Shown: positions 53,460 to 61,670 of the stretch, piece by piece
Layout of the letters: the number at the start of each line of letters is the position of its first letter
Position numbering within the stretch: the stretch's first letter is position 1
Assembly (NCBI RefSeq): GCF_028898845.1
Contig: NZ_CP118574.1
Coordinates: 1,674,001-1,738,000, forward strand
Source: Streptomyces sp. WZ-12
GTDB taxonomy: Bacteria; Actinomycetota; Actinomycetes; Streptomycetales; Streptomycetaceae
Length of the DNA: 64,000 nucleotides
Direction: 5' to 3'
The notes under the pieces: generated by a model
The model's database searches: none
What the model was told of the DNA's origin: nothing
Seen by the model: the letters and a program-made list of their open reading frames with translations, nothing else
Position numbers and translations under genes: made by a program

Positions 53460-53895
53460 GAGCAGCCCTCGAAGTTGCCGAGCGCGTCATCTACGGCGAG
53501 GCTTGCGGCATACGCATTTTCTCCGGTGCGTTCTCCCCGCCTCCCGGAATGCAGTGCCGGAGGCGGGGAGAGGAAAAGCTCCCGCTGACGGCATCTGAGC
53601 CTGACCCAACGTCACACCCCCCCCGGGATGCGGCCTCTCCGCCCTTCTCCGTGACGGACTTCGCACTCTGAACGCCGCGCCTTCGCCCTGGACTTCCGCA
53701 CGTGGCTCGTCGCCGCGGCGAACCACGTGACCAACGGACGTGCCGTAGCCCCCGCCCAGACAGCAACGTGCGCTCAACCGGCGTGCACGCCGGTTGACCG
53801 CGCTGCAGCTGGGAGCACATGAGGGACGTCGAACGCCCCGAACTCCTCGCGGCATGAACAACCCTGCGCGCACTGGGGCCAGTACGGCGCGGGTG
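53460..53895. other. Stretch without a recognised gene
   Basis: It contains the repeats GGAGGCGGGGAGA (53563 region) and its near-inverse TCTCCCCGCCTCC (53532 region), a potential hairpin, but no coherent frame on either strand. Confidence 0.4.
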
Positions 53896-54441
53896 TCACA
53901 GGGGCGACAAGACCATGAGGACCTCGTCGCGATCGTCGCCGGTGGCCAGCCGTAGAGCGCCGGGCCACCGGCCGATCTCCTTCCAGCCGAGCCGGCCGTA
54001 GAACCCTTCCAGTCCGACACCACCGCGTGCGGCGAGGTGCAGCTGCTCCAGACCCATCTCGTCACGGGCGACCTCATGGGCCCGACGCATCAATGCCGCG
54101 CCTACGCCCTGGCCCCGGATGCTGAGCCGGGTCTGCACGTGGTGAAGCGTGCCCCAGTGCGTGATCAGCGGATGAGGGTCGCGGCGGATGTTCAGCCAGC
54201 CTGCAACGGTGTCGTCGGCCAGGGTTATCAGCAGGCGGCTGGTCGTCGGGGCAAGATCCTCGATGATGCGGTCGAGTGCGGCGATGACCTCGGCCACGTC
54301 CACCGGTGGGAAGGGAAACCCGGCCGCCCCGCCCGCATTGCTCACCTCGGTCCAGCAATCCACGAGGGCCTGCTTCAGCTCGCCAGTGATCTTGTGAGGG
54401 CTGACGATCTGAGTGAACCCCGGGACGTTGCTACTGATCAT
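53896..54441 (-). CDS. GNAT family N-acetyltransferase
   Basis: This 181-residue protein starts at ATG 54441 (MISSNVPGFTQIVSPHKITG). The GNAT core is clear from about residue 90: DDTVAGWLNIRRDPHPLITH, HHVQTRLSIRGQGVGAALMR (acetyl-CoA loop RGQGVG), RAHEVARDEMGLEQLHLAAR and LEGFYGRLGWKEIGRWPGAL. The N-terminal 80 residues are an extra helical domain. It is similar in layout to N-acetyltransferases acting on small metabolites or antibiotics, but the substrate is unknown. Confidence 0.88.
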   Translation of the reverse strand: MISSNVPGFTQIVSPHKITGELKQALVDCWTEVSNAGGAAGFPFPPVDVAEVIAALDRIIEDLAPTTSRLLITLADDTVAGWLNIRRDPHPLITHWGTLHHVQTRLSIRGQGVGAALMRRAHEVARDEMGLEQLHLAARGGVGLEGFYGRLGWKEIGRWPGALRLATGDDRDEVLMVLSPL

Positions 54442-54695
54442 GAAGACGAGTGTCGCAAACACGCCCCACCTGACGGCGCTCAAGGGGCGCCCACCCGAAC
54501 TTCGCTGGGAACCGCGGTGCGGGGCTCGGGACTTCCGTTCGCTGATGAGCAGCCGGAGTCCCTCGTCATATGGGGCACTGATCCCGCACCCGGTCGCCGG
54601 GCCTGGCGCGGTCAGGATGTGAGCGTTCCGTCCTCCTGCGCGGCATGTGACGCACCGTCAAGGTGCCTGGTGCCGTACGCATGTTGAGTTCCGCG

Positions 54696-55372
54696 CTACA
54701 CGGCGAACACGGTTCCGGAGTCTCGGGCTGTGTTCGTCTGCCGCAGCGCCCAGCCCCGGAGTTCGCTCCCAAGGCCACCGTCGACGGCCGCTACGAGACG
54801 GGCCAGCGCGGCACGGCTGGACGGGCCGCTCCGTAGCAGGGCGGACAACTCCAGGGTCCAGTACGCGAAGAGCGCCCGCCGTGCATCATCGGGGTCTGTG
54901 GTGGCGTTCGCTGCCGCCGAAGCAGGGTGGCCGGCCGGGTGGCAGGTGGAGGACACCGGGCGGCGGGCACTACCGACGTCCGCGCTGCCCGCGCCGATCA
55001 CCTGTCGGCCCGGGCCGACAGGCGCATTCGATTGGTGGGTGCCGCTCCTGGGAGGCCTTGTGGCGCTGAACCAGTGCGACGCCCCGGAGAGGGCGGTGGT
55101 GTTCTGGCGCCGCGCCGCGCACCTGGCCCTTCAGCTGATCCGCGCCGAGCCGATCTACCCCCGCTCTTGATGAGGTCGAACAGGCGGTGTGGCGCATCGG
55201 GCCCCTCCCCGCCAGGGCCGACGCTGCCCTGACGGCTCTCGCCGAGGCCACCCCACCCGGCGTCGTGCCACCTGGCGTGATGGCGCGCCAGATGCTCGCG
55301 CTGTTCTACGACTCTCCGGTCGATGCGCTGGTGCGTACCCCGGCTGCCGCCGTATTCGGCACGAACCCGTGA
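54696..55372 (+). other. Coherent but broken reading frames, probable gene remnant
   Basis: On the plus strand TGAFDWWVPLLGGLVALNQC, DAPERAVVFWRRAAHLALQL and IRAEPIYP (about 55020-55165) changes frame into LDEVEQAVWRIGPLPARADA, ALTALAEATPPGVVPPGVMA and RQMLALFYDSPVDALV (to 55372). This reads like one helical protein with an indel near 55165. On the minus strand 54696-54920 is also open and helical. I cannot decide which strand was coding. Confidence 0.35.
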
Positions 55373-55390
55373 ACGGCGGCCGATCGCGCA

Positions 55391-55854
55391 CCGGTGGGCT
55401 ACATCCCCACCGACGAGGGCTGGCTGTACCTGGCGACGGTCATCGACATCACCTCCCGGCGGATGATCGGCTGGGCCACCGCCGACGACCTGCGGACCGA
55501 GCTGGTCTCCGACGCCCTCAGGGCCGCCTATCGGCAGCGTCGTCCGGCCTGTGGGGCGGCCTTTCGCTCCCACCGGGGCTGTACACAAGCGCCGAATTCG
55601 CCTTACTCAGTGCACAGTTCGGGATCCGGCTCTCGGTCGGCCGCACCGGCCAGTGCTGGGACAACACGCTCGCCGAATCCTTCTTCGCCACCATCAAACG
55701 GGAGTTGCTCGGAACGGACCCATGGCCCAGCCGTGCACTCGCAGCCCGAACGGCGGTCTTCGACTTCATCGAGGGTTGGTATAACTCGCGTCGTCTGCAC
55801 GGCAGCCTCGGCTACCGCAGTCCCGCCGAATACGAAGCCGCTATCACGGCCTGA
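55391..55854 (+). pseudogene. IS3-family transposase OrfB remnant
   Basis: IPTDEGWLYLATVIDITSRR, MIGWATADDLRTELVSDALR (second Asp region) lies in one frame to about 55550. A frameshift then leads to YTSAEFALLSAQFGIRLSVG, RTGQCWDNTLAESFFATIKR, ELLG and the C-terminal EGWYNSRRLHGSLGYRSPAE. The catalytic Glu is in NTLAESFF. The N-terminal half of OrfB and all of OrfA are absent. Confidence 0.85.
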
Positions 55855-56063
55855 CCGACACGACCAACGTGTCCGCCAAAGCGGAGCGCTCACCGCCTGA
55901 TCGTCCGCGAAGGCCTATCGCTTGGCGGGCAGCCCGATACGTTCTAGGACAAGCCAGTAACCGCCGGATCCGGCTTCGCCAGACTCTTCAGCTCTGATAC
56001 GACATACACGTCGAAGACGCCAGCAGAGTTCCTCGGAGGCGTGCCCCACACTTGTCCAAGTTG

Positions 56064-56432
56064 CTAACCCTCGACTCGACCAAGCAGATCAATTGCCAGA
56101 TGGCCGGCGAGGACGGGGAGGGTGGCGTGGGGTGGGACGAGGGCGGGGAGGACGTGGTCGCGGCCGTGGCCGGGGGTGCCGTGGCGGTGTTGCCAGCGGT
56201 CGTCGGCCGGGAGGAGGTCGTGGAGGGCGGAGAGGAGGTCCTCGTCGCTGCCGGCGCCGGTTTCCAGGAGGGCCACGCCCATGGTGGCGTGCGGGGTGAA
56301 GACGTTGAGCAGTCCGTCCCGTCCGTGGGCGGCGTCCCGGAGGAAGGACTCGCACGCGCGGGTCAGGTCGTAGACGGTTTCCCGTGAGCCGGTTCGGATG
56401 TCGAGTTCTCGTGTCGTGAAGTTTTCGGGCAT
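56064..56432 (-). pseudogene. yjbQ: YjbQ (UPF0047) family gene with replaced 3' end
   Basis: ATG 56432; the first 113 residues are a normal YjbQ protein: TRELDIRTGSRETVYDLTRA, GLLNVFTPHATMGVALLETG, RWQHRHGTPGHGRDHVLPAL and ATLPVLAGHLA. The family then continues with a conserved strand (LGTWQSVCLVDTN-like) and ends about 30 residues later. Here the sequence turns into IDLLGRVEG and stops, so the 3' end has been cut at about 56100. That point marks the right boundary of the decayed accessory zone. Whether the product still folds is doubtful. Confidence 0.75.
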
Positions 56433-56495
56433 GGGGCGATCTTCTCAAGTCAAGATTCCCGAAAAGGGCGCGACGGGTGTCGGGGCATACGACAA

Positions 56496-56536
56496 CGTCG
56501 GCCTTCAGGACCCTTGACGGGTGCTGAAGGCCGACG
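56496..56536 (-). terminator. Terminator of the leader-peptide-type gene
   Basis: CGTCGGCCTTCAG (56496-56508) pairs with CTGAAGGCCGACG (56524-56536), extended by ACCC/GGGT and closed by a short loop. It lies 15 bases after the stop of the gene at 56551-56760. Confidence 0.8.
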
Positions 56537-56550
56537 TGTGGTGGTGTTTC

Positions 56551-56760
56551 TCAGCCGCCGATCGGGCCCAGCGGGATGTCCTGGACGGAGATGCTGAGGG
56601 ACTTTATGGAGCCGCCGGTCAGGACGGGCACACCGTTGGGGCCCGGGGCGAACTTGGCGGTCAGGCCGTCCAGCGAACCGCTGACGGAGAGACCACCCGC
56701 GACGTTGTCGAGGTCGTCGTCGGCAATTTCGCGGGTCTCAATGCCGGGGGTGTTGCTCAT
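56551..56760 (-). CDS. Orphan RiPP-type precursor with Gly-Gly leader and no cysteine
   Basis: This is a 69-residue peptide with GAGGATG before ATG 56760. The leader SNTPGIETREIADDDLDNVA ends in GG at about residue 23, as in type A2 lantipeptide and other double-glycine precursors. The core (LSVSGSLDGLTAKFAPGPNG, VPVLTGGSIKSLSISVQDIP, LGPIGG) is rich in Ser, Gly and Val but has no Cys, so no lanthionine can form. No modification enzyme or C39 peptidase transporter is in the window. It may be acted on by enzymes encoded elsewhere, or may be a secreted peptide without modification. Confidence 0.7.
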   Translation of the reverse strand: MSNTPGIETREIADDDLDNVAGGLSVSGSLDGLTAKFAPGPNGVPVLTGGSIKSLSISVQDIPLGPIGG

Positions 56761-57063
56761 GGTGGCGAGCATCCTCTTCCTGTGGTGATGAAGGGCACCG
56801 CGCAGGGCGCACAGTGCGACGGGAATCCCTTGAATGACCCCCGTCATGGTCCAGATTGCACTGTGGCGGGGGGCGTGGGGCGTGAATCGCCAGTCTCTTC
56901 ACTCGCCGTGCACACCGGGGCCTTAAGTGGAAGAGGCGCGTCACGTACGGGAGTTGACTGTGAGGCGGGGCGGGCAATGGGCCGGCAATGCCGTGGAAAC
57001 AAAGGTCCAGCAGGCGAGACGGGGGTTTGACCCTGGTTCGCGGACCCGGCTACGTTCGTCGGC

Positions 57064-57159
57064 ATGTTGACGTCAGCCCTGCTCACCACGCGCGGTCACA
57101 TCGACCTGCTGCGGGTGGCGTCCGCCGCGTGTCGTCACCGCGGCCACTGTTGTTACTGA
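57064..57159 (+). CDS. Cysteine-ending leader peptide of the ssu operon
   Basis: A 31-codon frame encodes MLTSALLTTRGHIDLLRVAS, then AACRHRGHCCY. The RGHIDLLRVASA segment is the hallmark of the 'putative leader peptides' found upstream of sulfur-assimilation genes in Streptomyces. Three Cys codons (residues 23, 29, 30) stand just before the stop. By analogy with mycobacterial cysteine-responsive attenuation peptides, slow decoding of Cys codons under cysteine shortage should relieve a downstream block and turn on the sulfonate genes. The first gene of the operon starts 247 bases later. Confidence 0.8.
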   Translation: MLTSALLTTRGHIDLLRVASAACRHRGHCCY

Positions 57160-57176
57160 CGTTCGTTCTTGTCGGA

Positions 57177-57221
57177 GTTCCTGGCGTTGGGGTTCCTGGT
57201 GTTGGGGTTCCTGGTGTTGGG
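57177..57221 (+). repeat. Three 15-base tandem repeats in the ssu leader
   Basis: GTTCCTGGYGTTGGG occurs three times head to tail (57177, 57192, 57207); the first copy has C, the others T, at the variable position. It begins 17 bases after the leader peptide stop, where an attenuation structure is expected. Confidence 0.8.
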
Positions 57222-57406
57222 CCTGTCGTTGGGGGTCCCGGCTGGGGGCTTCCGGTGGGTTAACTCCCCCTGGGTGTCTGTCCGTTGGGGTTCCTTCGTT
57301 TGGTGTCGGGTGCGTTGGTGCCGGGCGTGATGGCTGCGTGGGAGCGCGTGGTGTCGCGGTGCGGTGCGGCGTGGGTCCGGCGCCCGTGTGAGTGGGTGGG
57401 TTGTCG

Positions 57407-58282
57407 ATGAGCGGTGATGGGCAGGTCGCCGTGGCCGGGCGGGTTCCGGTCGGGGTGTCGGGGGCGACGGGCGGTGCCGTCGAGTTGTCCCGGGTGGTGC
57501 CGGTGTCCGCGCGGCGGTGTGGGGTGCCGCGGTGGGTGCGGCGGGCCGTGGGGCCGGTCGGACTGGTCGTGTTGTGGCAGGCGTTGAGCTCCGGCGGGGC
57601 GCTGCCGGCCGACATGTTGGCGTCGCCGGTGGACATCGCGCGGACAGCCGGCGGGATGGTCGCGGACGGGACGCTGCCGTCGGCGATGGGGGTGTCGCTC
57701 CAACGGGTCGTCGTGGGACTGGTGTTGGGCGGGGTCGTCGGGGTCGCGTTGGCGTTGGTGTCGGGGCTGTCGCGGCTGGGTGAGGACCTGGTCGACGCGA
57801 CGGTGCAGATGCTGCGGTCGATCCCGTGGGTGGGGGTGATTCCGCTCTTCATCATCTGGCTGGGGATCGGGGAGGCCCCGAAGATCGCGTTGATCTCGGT
57901 CGGGGTGGCGTTCCACCTGTATCTGAACGTGTACGCCGGAATCCGGGGCGTGGATGCGCAGTTGGTGGAGGCCGGGACCTCGCTGGGGCTGGGTCGGTGG
58001 GGGCTGATCCGGCACGTGGTGCTGCCCGGGGCGCTGCCGGGCGCGATGACCGGGTTGCGGTACTCGTTGGCGACCGCCTGGCTGGCGCTGGTCTTCGGTG
58101 AGCAGGTCAACGCCGACGACGGGCTGGGCTTTCTGATGAACCAGGCACGTGAGTTCTTCCGCACCGACGTGATCGTGGTCTGTCTGGTGGTCTACGCGGT
58201 CCTCGGGCTGCTCGCCGATTTCCTCGTCCGCACCCTCGAAAGGTTGTTGTTGCAGTGGCGACCGACGTTCACGGGGCAGTGA
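57407..58282 (+). CDS. ssuC: Aliphatic sulfonate ABC transporter permease
   Basis: This 291-residue integral membrane protein has about six helices. Visible BPD-transport marks include TAGGMVADGTLPSAMGVSLQ, VVGLVLGGVVGVALALVSGL, IPWVGVIPLFIIWLGIGEAP, the EAA loop GTSLGLGRWGLIRHVVLPGA, and ATAWLALVFGEQVNADDGLG. This is a close match to SsuC. The ATG at 57407 is preferred over GTG 57392. It overlaps the ATPase gene by 28 bases, so translation is coupled. It imports alkanesulfonates with SsuA and SsuB. Confidence 0.92.
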   Translation: MSGDGQVAVAGRVPVGVSGATGGAVELSRVVPVSARRCGVPRWVRRAVGPVGLVVLWQALSSGGALPADMLASPVDIARTAGGMVADGTLPSAMGVSLQRVVVGLVLGGVVGVALALVSGLSRLGEDLVDATVQMLRSIPWVGVIPLFIIWLGIGEAPKIALISVGVAFHLYLNVYAGIRGVDAQLVEAGTSLGLGRWGLIRHVVLPGALPGAMTGLRYSLATAWLALVFGEQVNADDGLGFLMNQAREFFRTDVIVVCLVVYAVLGLLADFLVRTLERLLLQWRPTFTGQ

Positions 58283-59166
58283 GTCCCCGCCTCCCCGGCA
58301 CTCCGAGCACCCCCGACACCTCCGGCGCTCCCGGCAGCCCCGTCGCCCGTACCGAGGGGCGTTCGGGGTCCCGCGGTCCCGCGGTCCATGTACGGGGACT
58401 GGTAAGGGAGTTCGGTCGGCGACGGGTGATCGATGGGTTGGGGTTGGAGATCGGTGCCGGTGAGTTCGTGGCGCTGCTGGGGCGTAGTGGGTGCGGGAAG
58501 TCGACGTTGTTGCGGGTGTTGGCCGGGCTGGACCGGGAGATCGGGGGCGAGGTGCTGGTGCCGCGGCGCCGGGCGGTGGCGTTCCAGGCACCGCGGTTGA
58601 TGCCGTGGAAGCGGGTCTGGCGGAACGTGCTGTTGGGGCTGCCCGGGCGACCCCGACGGGATGCTGCGGTACGGGCGCTGGAGGAGGTCGGGCTCGGGCA
58701 TCGGGCGGATGCCTGGCCGAAGACGCTGTCCGGGGGTGAGGCGCAACGGGCCTCGCTGGCGCGGGCGTTGGTGCGCGATCCCGATCTGCTGTTGCTCGAC
58801 GAGCCGTTCGGGGCGCTCGACGCGCTGACCCGGATCACGGCGCAGCGGCTGGTGGCCGAGCTGTGGCGGGAACGGGGCTGCGCGGTGCTGCTGGTCACCC
58901 ATGACGTGGAGGAGGCGCTCCTGTTGGCCGATCGCGTGCTGGTGATGGAGGAGGGCCGGATCGCGTACGAGACGGAGGTGTCGCTGCCTCGGGCGCGGGA
59001 GGTCGCCGACCCGCGGTTCGCGGAGCTGCGCGCCCGGCTGCTGGGCCGGCTGGGCGTGGCCGACGAGAACGACGGGCCGGGTGCGCCGCCGACGCCGGCG
59101 GAGGGCGCGGCCCAGGACGGGGCGCCGCGCGGGCCACGGGAGTCGCGGAAGCGGGCGGTCGTCTGA
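58255..59166 (+). CDS. ssuB: Aliphatic sulfonate ABC transporter ATP-binding protein
   Basis: GTG start inside ssuC; 303 residues. Walker A GRSGCGKST near residue 76, signature LSGGEAQRASLARAL near 160, Walker B LLLLDEPFGALDAL, and the H-loop LLVTHDVEEALLLADRVLVM are complete. The first 40 residues and the last 40 are Pro/Ala/Gly-rich extensions beyond the usual 250-residue core. It energises the SsuC permease. Confidence 0.93.
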   Translation: MATDVHGAVSPRLPGTPSTPDTSGAPGSPVARTEGRSGSRGPAVHVRGLVREFGRRRVIDGLGLEIGAGEFVALLGRSGCGKSTLLRVLAGLDREIGGEVLVPRRRAVAFQAPRLMPWKRVWRNVLLGLPGRPRRDAAVRALEEVGLGHRADAWPKTLSGGEAQRASLARALVRDPDLLLLDEPFGALDALTRITAQRLVAELWRERGCAVLLVTHDVEEALLLADRVLVMEEGRIAYETEVSLPRAREVADPRFAELRARLLGRLGVADENDGPGAPPTPAEGAAQDGAPRGPRESRKRAVV

Positions 59167-59266
59167 GCCCGCAGGCCCCCAGCGGCACGGGCCCGGCCTG
59201 AACCGCGAGCGCCAACGCAGCCCCCCATCCCCCTTGCACGGAACGGCAGAACGGACCCCACACCCC

Positions 59267-60397
59267 ATGAAACCCACACCGCCCATGACACCGGCACCGA
59301 CGACCCGACGGACGGGAAGACCGACAAGCGGACAGACCACCAGACAGACGACCGGGCGGACACCGGGCCGCCGACGACGGGCCCTCGGCCTGGCCGCCCT
59401 CCCCCTCGCCCTGTTGCTGAGCGCCTGTGGGGGTGCCACGCACGCCGACGGGGTCGGCGGACACACCGACGGCAAGGGGTCGCTGACGCTCAACGTCGGT
59501 GACCAGAAGGGGGGTTCGGAGGCGATACTGCGGGCCGCGGGCGAGCTGGCCGACCTGCCCTACAAGATCAAGTGGTCGACGTTCACGTCAGGGCCACCAC
59601 TGTTGGAGGCGGTCAACGCCGGGGCGGTGGACGTCGGGGCGGTCGGCAACACCCCGCCGGTCTTCGCGGGCGCGGCGCACTCGAAGATCAAGGTGATCGC
59701 CGGGACGCACAGCCGCTCGGACGGCGAGGCGATCCTGGTGAAGAAGGGTTCGCCGCTGACCTCCCCCGCACAGTTGAAGGGGAAGTCGATCGCGGTGGCG
59801 CAGGGCAGTTCCGCGCACCTCCAGTTGGTCTCGTCGCTGAAGCGGGTGGGGTTGTCCCCCAAGGACGTCACGCTCAACTACCTCCAACCGGCCGACGCGT
59901 TGGCCGCGTTCACCCGGGGGAAGGTCGATGCCTGGGCGATCTGGGACCCGTACACCGCGCAGGCGCTGGACCAGGCGGACGCGCGGGTCCTGACGACTGG
60001 TCAGGGCTTGGTGAACGGGTTGAGTTTCCAGGTCGCGGCGCCCGCCGCGCTGGACGACACGGCGAAGGCGGCGGCGCTGAAGGACTACACGGCGCGGCTG
60101 CGGCGGGCCCAGGACTGGGTGTTCAGGCACCCGTCGGCCTGGGCGAAGGCGTGGGCGACGGCGACCGGGCTGCCGGAGAAGGTGGCGCTGGACGCGGTCC
60201 GATGCACCCGGGCAACGGCGGTTCCGGTCGCCGTGGACAAGGGGGCGGTCGCCTCCGAGCAACACATCGTCGACACCTTCGCGCAGTTGAAGCTGATCCC
60301 GCGCGCCTTCGACTTCGGGGAGTTGGTCGATCCCCGCTTCAACGGCGGTCTGCCGCCTTCGGATACGGCGCCGCGTAGCTATGGAAAGGCCCAGTGA
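59267..60397 (+). CDS. ssuA: Aliphatic sulfonate-binding lipoprotein
   Basis: This 376-residue protein has a long N-terminus (45 residues, Thr/Arg-rich) before the lipobox LLLSACGG (Cys near 54). The mature part is an SsuA/TauA-like periplasmic-binding fold: LTLNVGDQKGGSEAILRAAG, FTSGPPLLEAVNAGAVDVGA, VGNTPPVFAGAAHSKIKVIA, QLKGKSIAVAQGSSAHLQLV and GKVDAWAIWDPYTAQALDQA. It captures sulfonates for SsuBC. It is followed by ssuD after a single base. Confidence 0.93.
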   Translation: MKPTPPMTPAPTTRRTGRPTSGQTTRQTTGRTPGRRRRALGLAALPLALLLSACGGATHADGVGGHTDGKGSLTLNVGDQKGGSEAILRAAGELADLPYKIKWSTFTSGPPLLEAVNAGAVDVGAVGNTPPVFAGAAHSKIKVIAGTHSRSDGEAILVKKGSPLTSPAQLKGKSIAVAQGSSAHLQLVSSLKRVGLSPKDVTLNYLQPADALAAFTRGKVDAWAIWDPYTAQALDQADARVLTTGQGLVNGLSFQVAAPAALDDTAKAAALKDYTARLRRAQDWVFRHPSAWAKAWATATGLPEKVALDAVRCTRATAVPVAVDKGAVASEQHIVDTFAQLKLIPRAFDFGELVDPRFNGGLPPSDTAPRSYGKAQ

Positions 60398-60398
60398 T

Positions 60399-61604
60399 AT
60401 GTCCGTACACCTGCATTGGTTCCTGCCGACCGGCGGCGACGGGCGGACGCTCGTCGACCGGCACGCGTACACCGACGGGGGCATCCGGCGGGACCGGATC
60501 ACCCCGGTCAGCGGGGTGCGCGCCCCGGACGTGGAGTATCTGGCGCAGATCGCCAAGGCCGCCGAGCAGTTGGGGTTCGAGGCGGTGCTCACCCCGACCG
60601 GTACGTGGTGCGAGGACGCCTGGCTGACGACGATGGCCCTGTCCCAGGTCACCGAGCGGCTGAAGTTCCTGGTGGCGTTCCGGCCGGGGGTGATCTCGCC
60701 GGTGCTGGCCGCGCAGATGGCGGCCACGTTCCAACGGGTCTCCCGGGGGCGGCTGCTGCTGAACGTGGTGACGGGCGGGGACTCCACCGAGCAGAGGCGG
60801 TTCGGGGACCGCCTCGACCACGATCAACGGTATGCCAGGACCGACGAGTTCCTCCAGGTCGTGCGGGGGGTGTGGGGCGGGGTGCCGTTCGACTTCCGGG
60901 GCGAGCACTACCAGGTCGAGGGCGGTCTGACGGCGCTGCCGCCGGACCCGCTGCCGGAGATCTTCTTCGGCGGGTCCTCGCCGGCGGCCGGGCCGGTGGC
61001 CGCGCGGAACGTCGATGTCTATCTGACCTGGGGCGAACCGCCGGAGCAGGTGCGGCAGAAGGTCGAGTGGATCCGCGGGTTGGCGGAGCGGGAGGGGCGG
61101 ACGGTCCGGTTCGGGATCCGGCTGCACACCATCGCGCGGGACTCGTCGAAGGAGGCGTGGGCGACGGCGAACCGGCTGCTGGACGATCTCGATCCGGAGA
61201 CCATCGCGGCCGCCCAACAGGCCCTGGGCAAGAGCGAGTCGGTGGGGCAGCAGCGGATGCTGGCGCTGCACGGCGGCTCGCGGGACGAGCTGGAGATCTC
61301 GCCGAACCTGTGGGCGGGGGTGGGGCTGGTGCGCGGTGGCGCCGGCACCGCGCTGGTCGGCAGTCACGCCGAGGTGGCGGACCGGATCGAGGAGTACCAC
61401 GCGCTGGGCATCGAGCACTTCGTGCTGTCCGGGTACCCGCATCTGGAGGAGGCGTACTGGTTCGGGGAGGGGGTCCGGCCGGAGCTCGCCGCGCGCGGGC
61501 TGCTGGAGGCCGGGCCGTCGCCGCTGGCCGGGGTGCCGGCGGCGAACGGGCGGCCGGCGTCGGCTCCGGGCGGCGCTCCGCTGCTGGTGTCGGGCGGACG
61601 CTGA
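60399..61604 (+). CDS. ssuD: FMNH2-dependent alkanesulfonate monooxygenase
   Basis: This 401-residue TIM-barrel luciferase-like enzyme matches SsuD throughout: HWFLPTGGDGRTLVDRHAYT, TPTGTWCEDAWLTTMALSQV, RLKFLVAFRPGVISPVLAAQ, GRLLLNVVTGGDSTEQRRFG, RYARTDEFLQVVRGVWGG and IEHFVLSGYPHLEEAYWFGE. It cleaves C-S bonds of alkanesulfonates to sulfite and aldehyde. The final 30 residues are Pro/Ala-rich. The FMN reductase SsuE is not recognised, although the next gene encodes another flavoprotein. Confidence 0.94.
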   Translation: MSVHLHWFLPTGGDGRTLVDRHAYTDGGIRRDRITPVSGVRAPDVEYLAQIAKAAEQLGFEAVLTPTGTWCEDAWLTTMALSQVTERLKFLVAFRPGVISPVLAAQMAATFQRVSRGRLLLNVVTGGDSTEQRRFGDRLDHDQRYARTDEFLQVVRGVWGGVPFDFRGEHYQVEGGLTALPPDPLPEIFFGGSSPAAGPVAARNVDVYLTWGEPPEQVRQKVEWIRGLAEREGRTVRFGIRLHTIARDSSKEAWATANRLLDDLDPETIAAAQQALGKSESVGQQRMLALHGGSRDELEISPNLWAGVGLVRGGAGTALVGSHAEVADRIEEYHALGIEHFVLSGYPHLEEAYWFGEGVRPELAARGLLEAGPSPLAGVPAANGRPASAPGGAPLLVSGGR

Positions 61605-61670
61605 CCGGGCGCCGCGCGAGCGGTGGGGTCGAGCGGGAAGATCCCGGCCCCACCGCGAGTTAGTAGAAAC

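Noticed and set aside
53490..53600. Possible small RNA or terminator around the GGCGGGGAGA repeats
   Set aside because: Pairing is partial and no flanking gene needs a terminator there; too weak to call.
57073..58591. Long minus-strand frames across the ssu region
   Set aside because: Antisense to ssuC and ssuB, with Thr/Pro/Arg bias and no motif.
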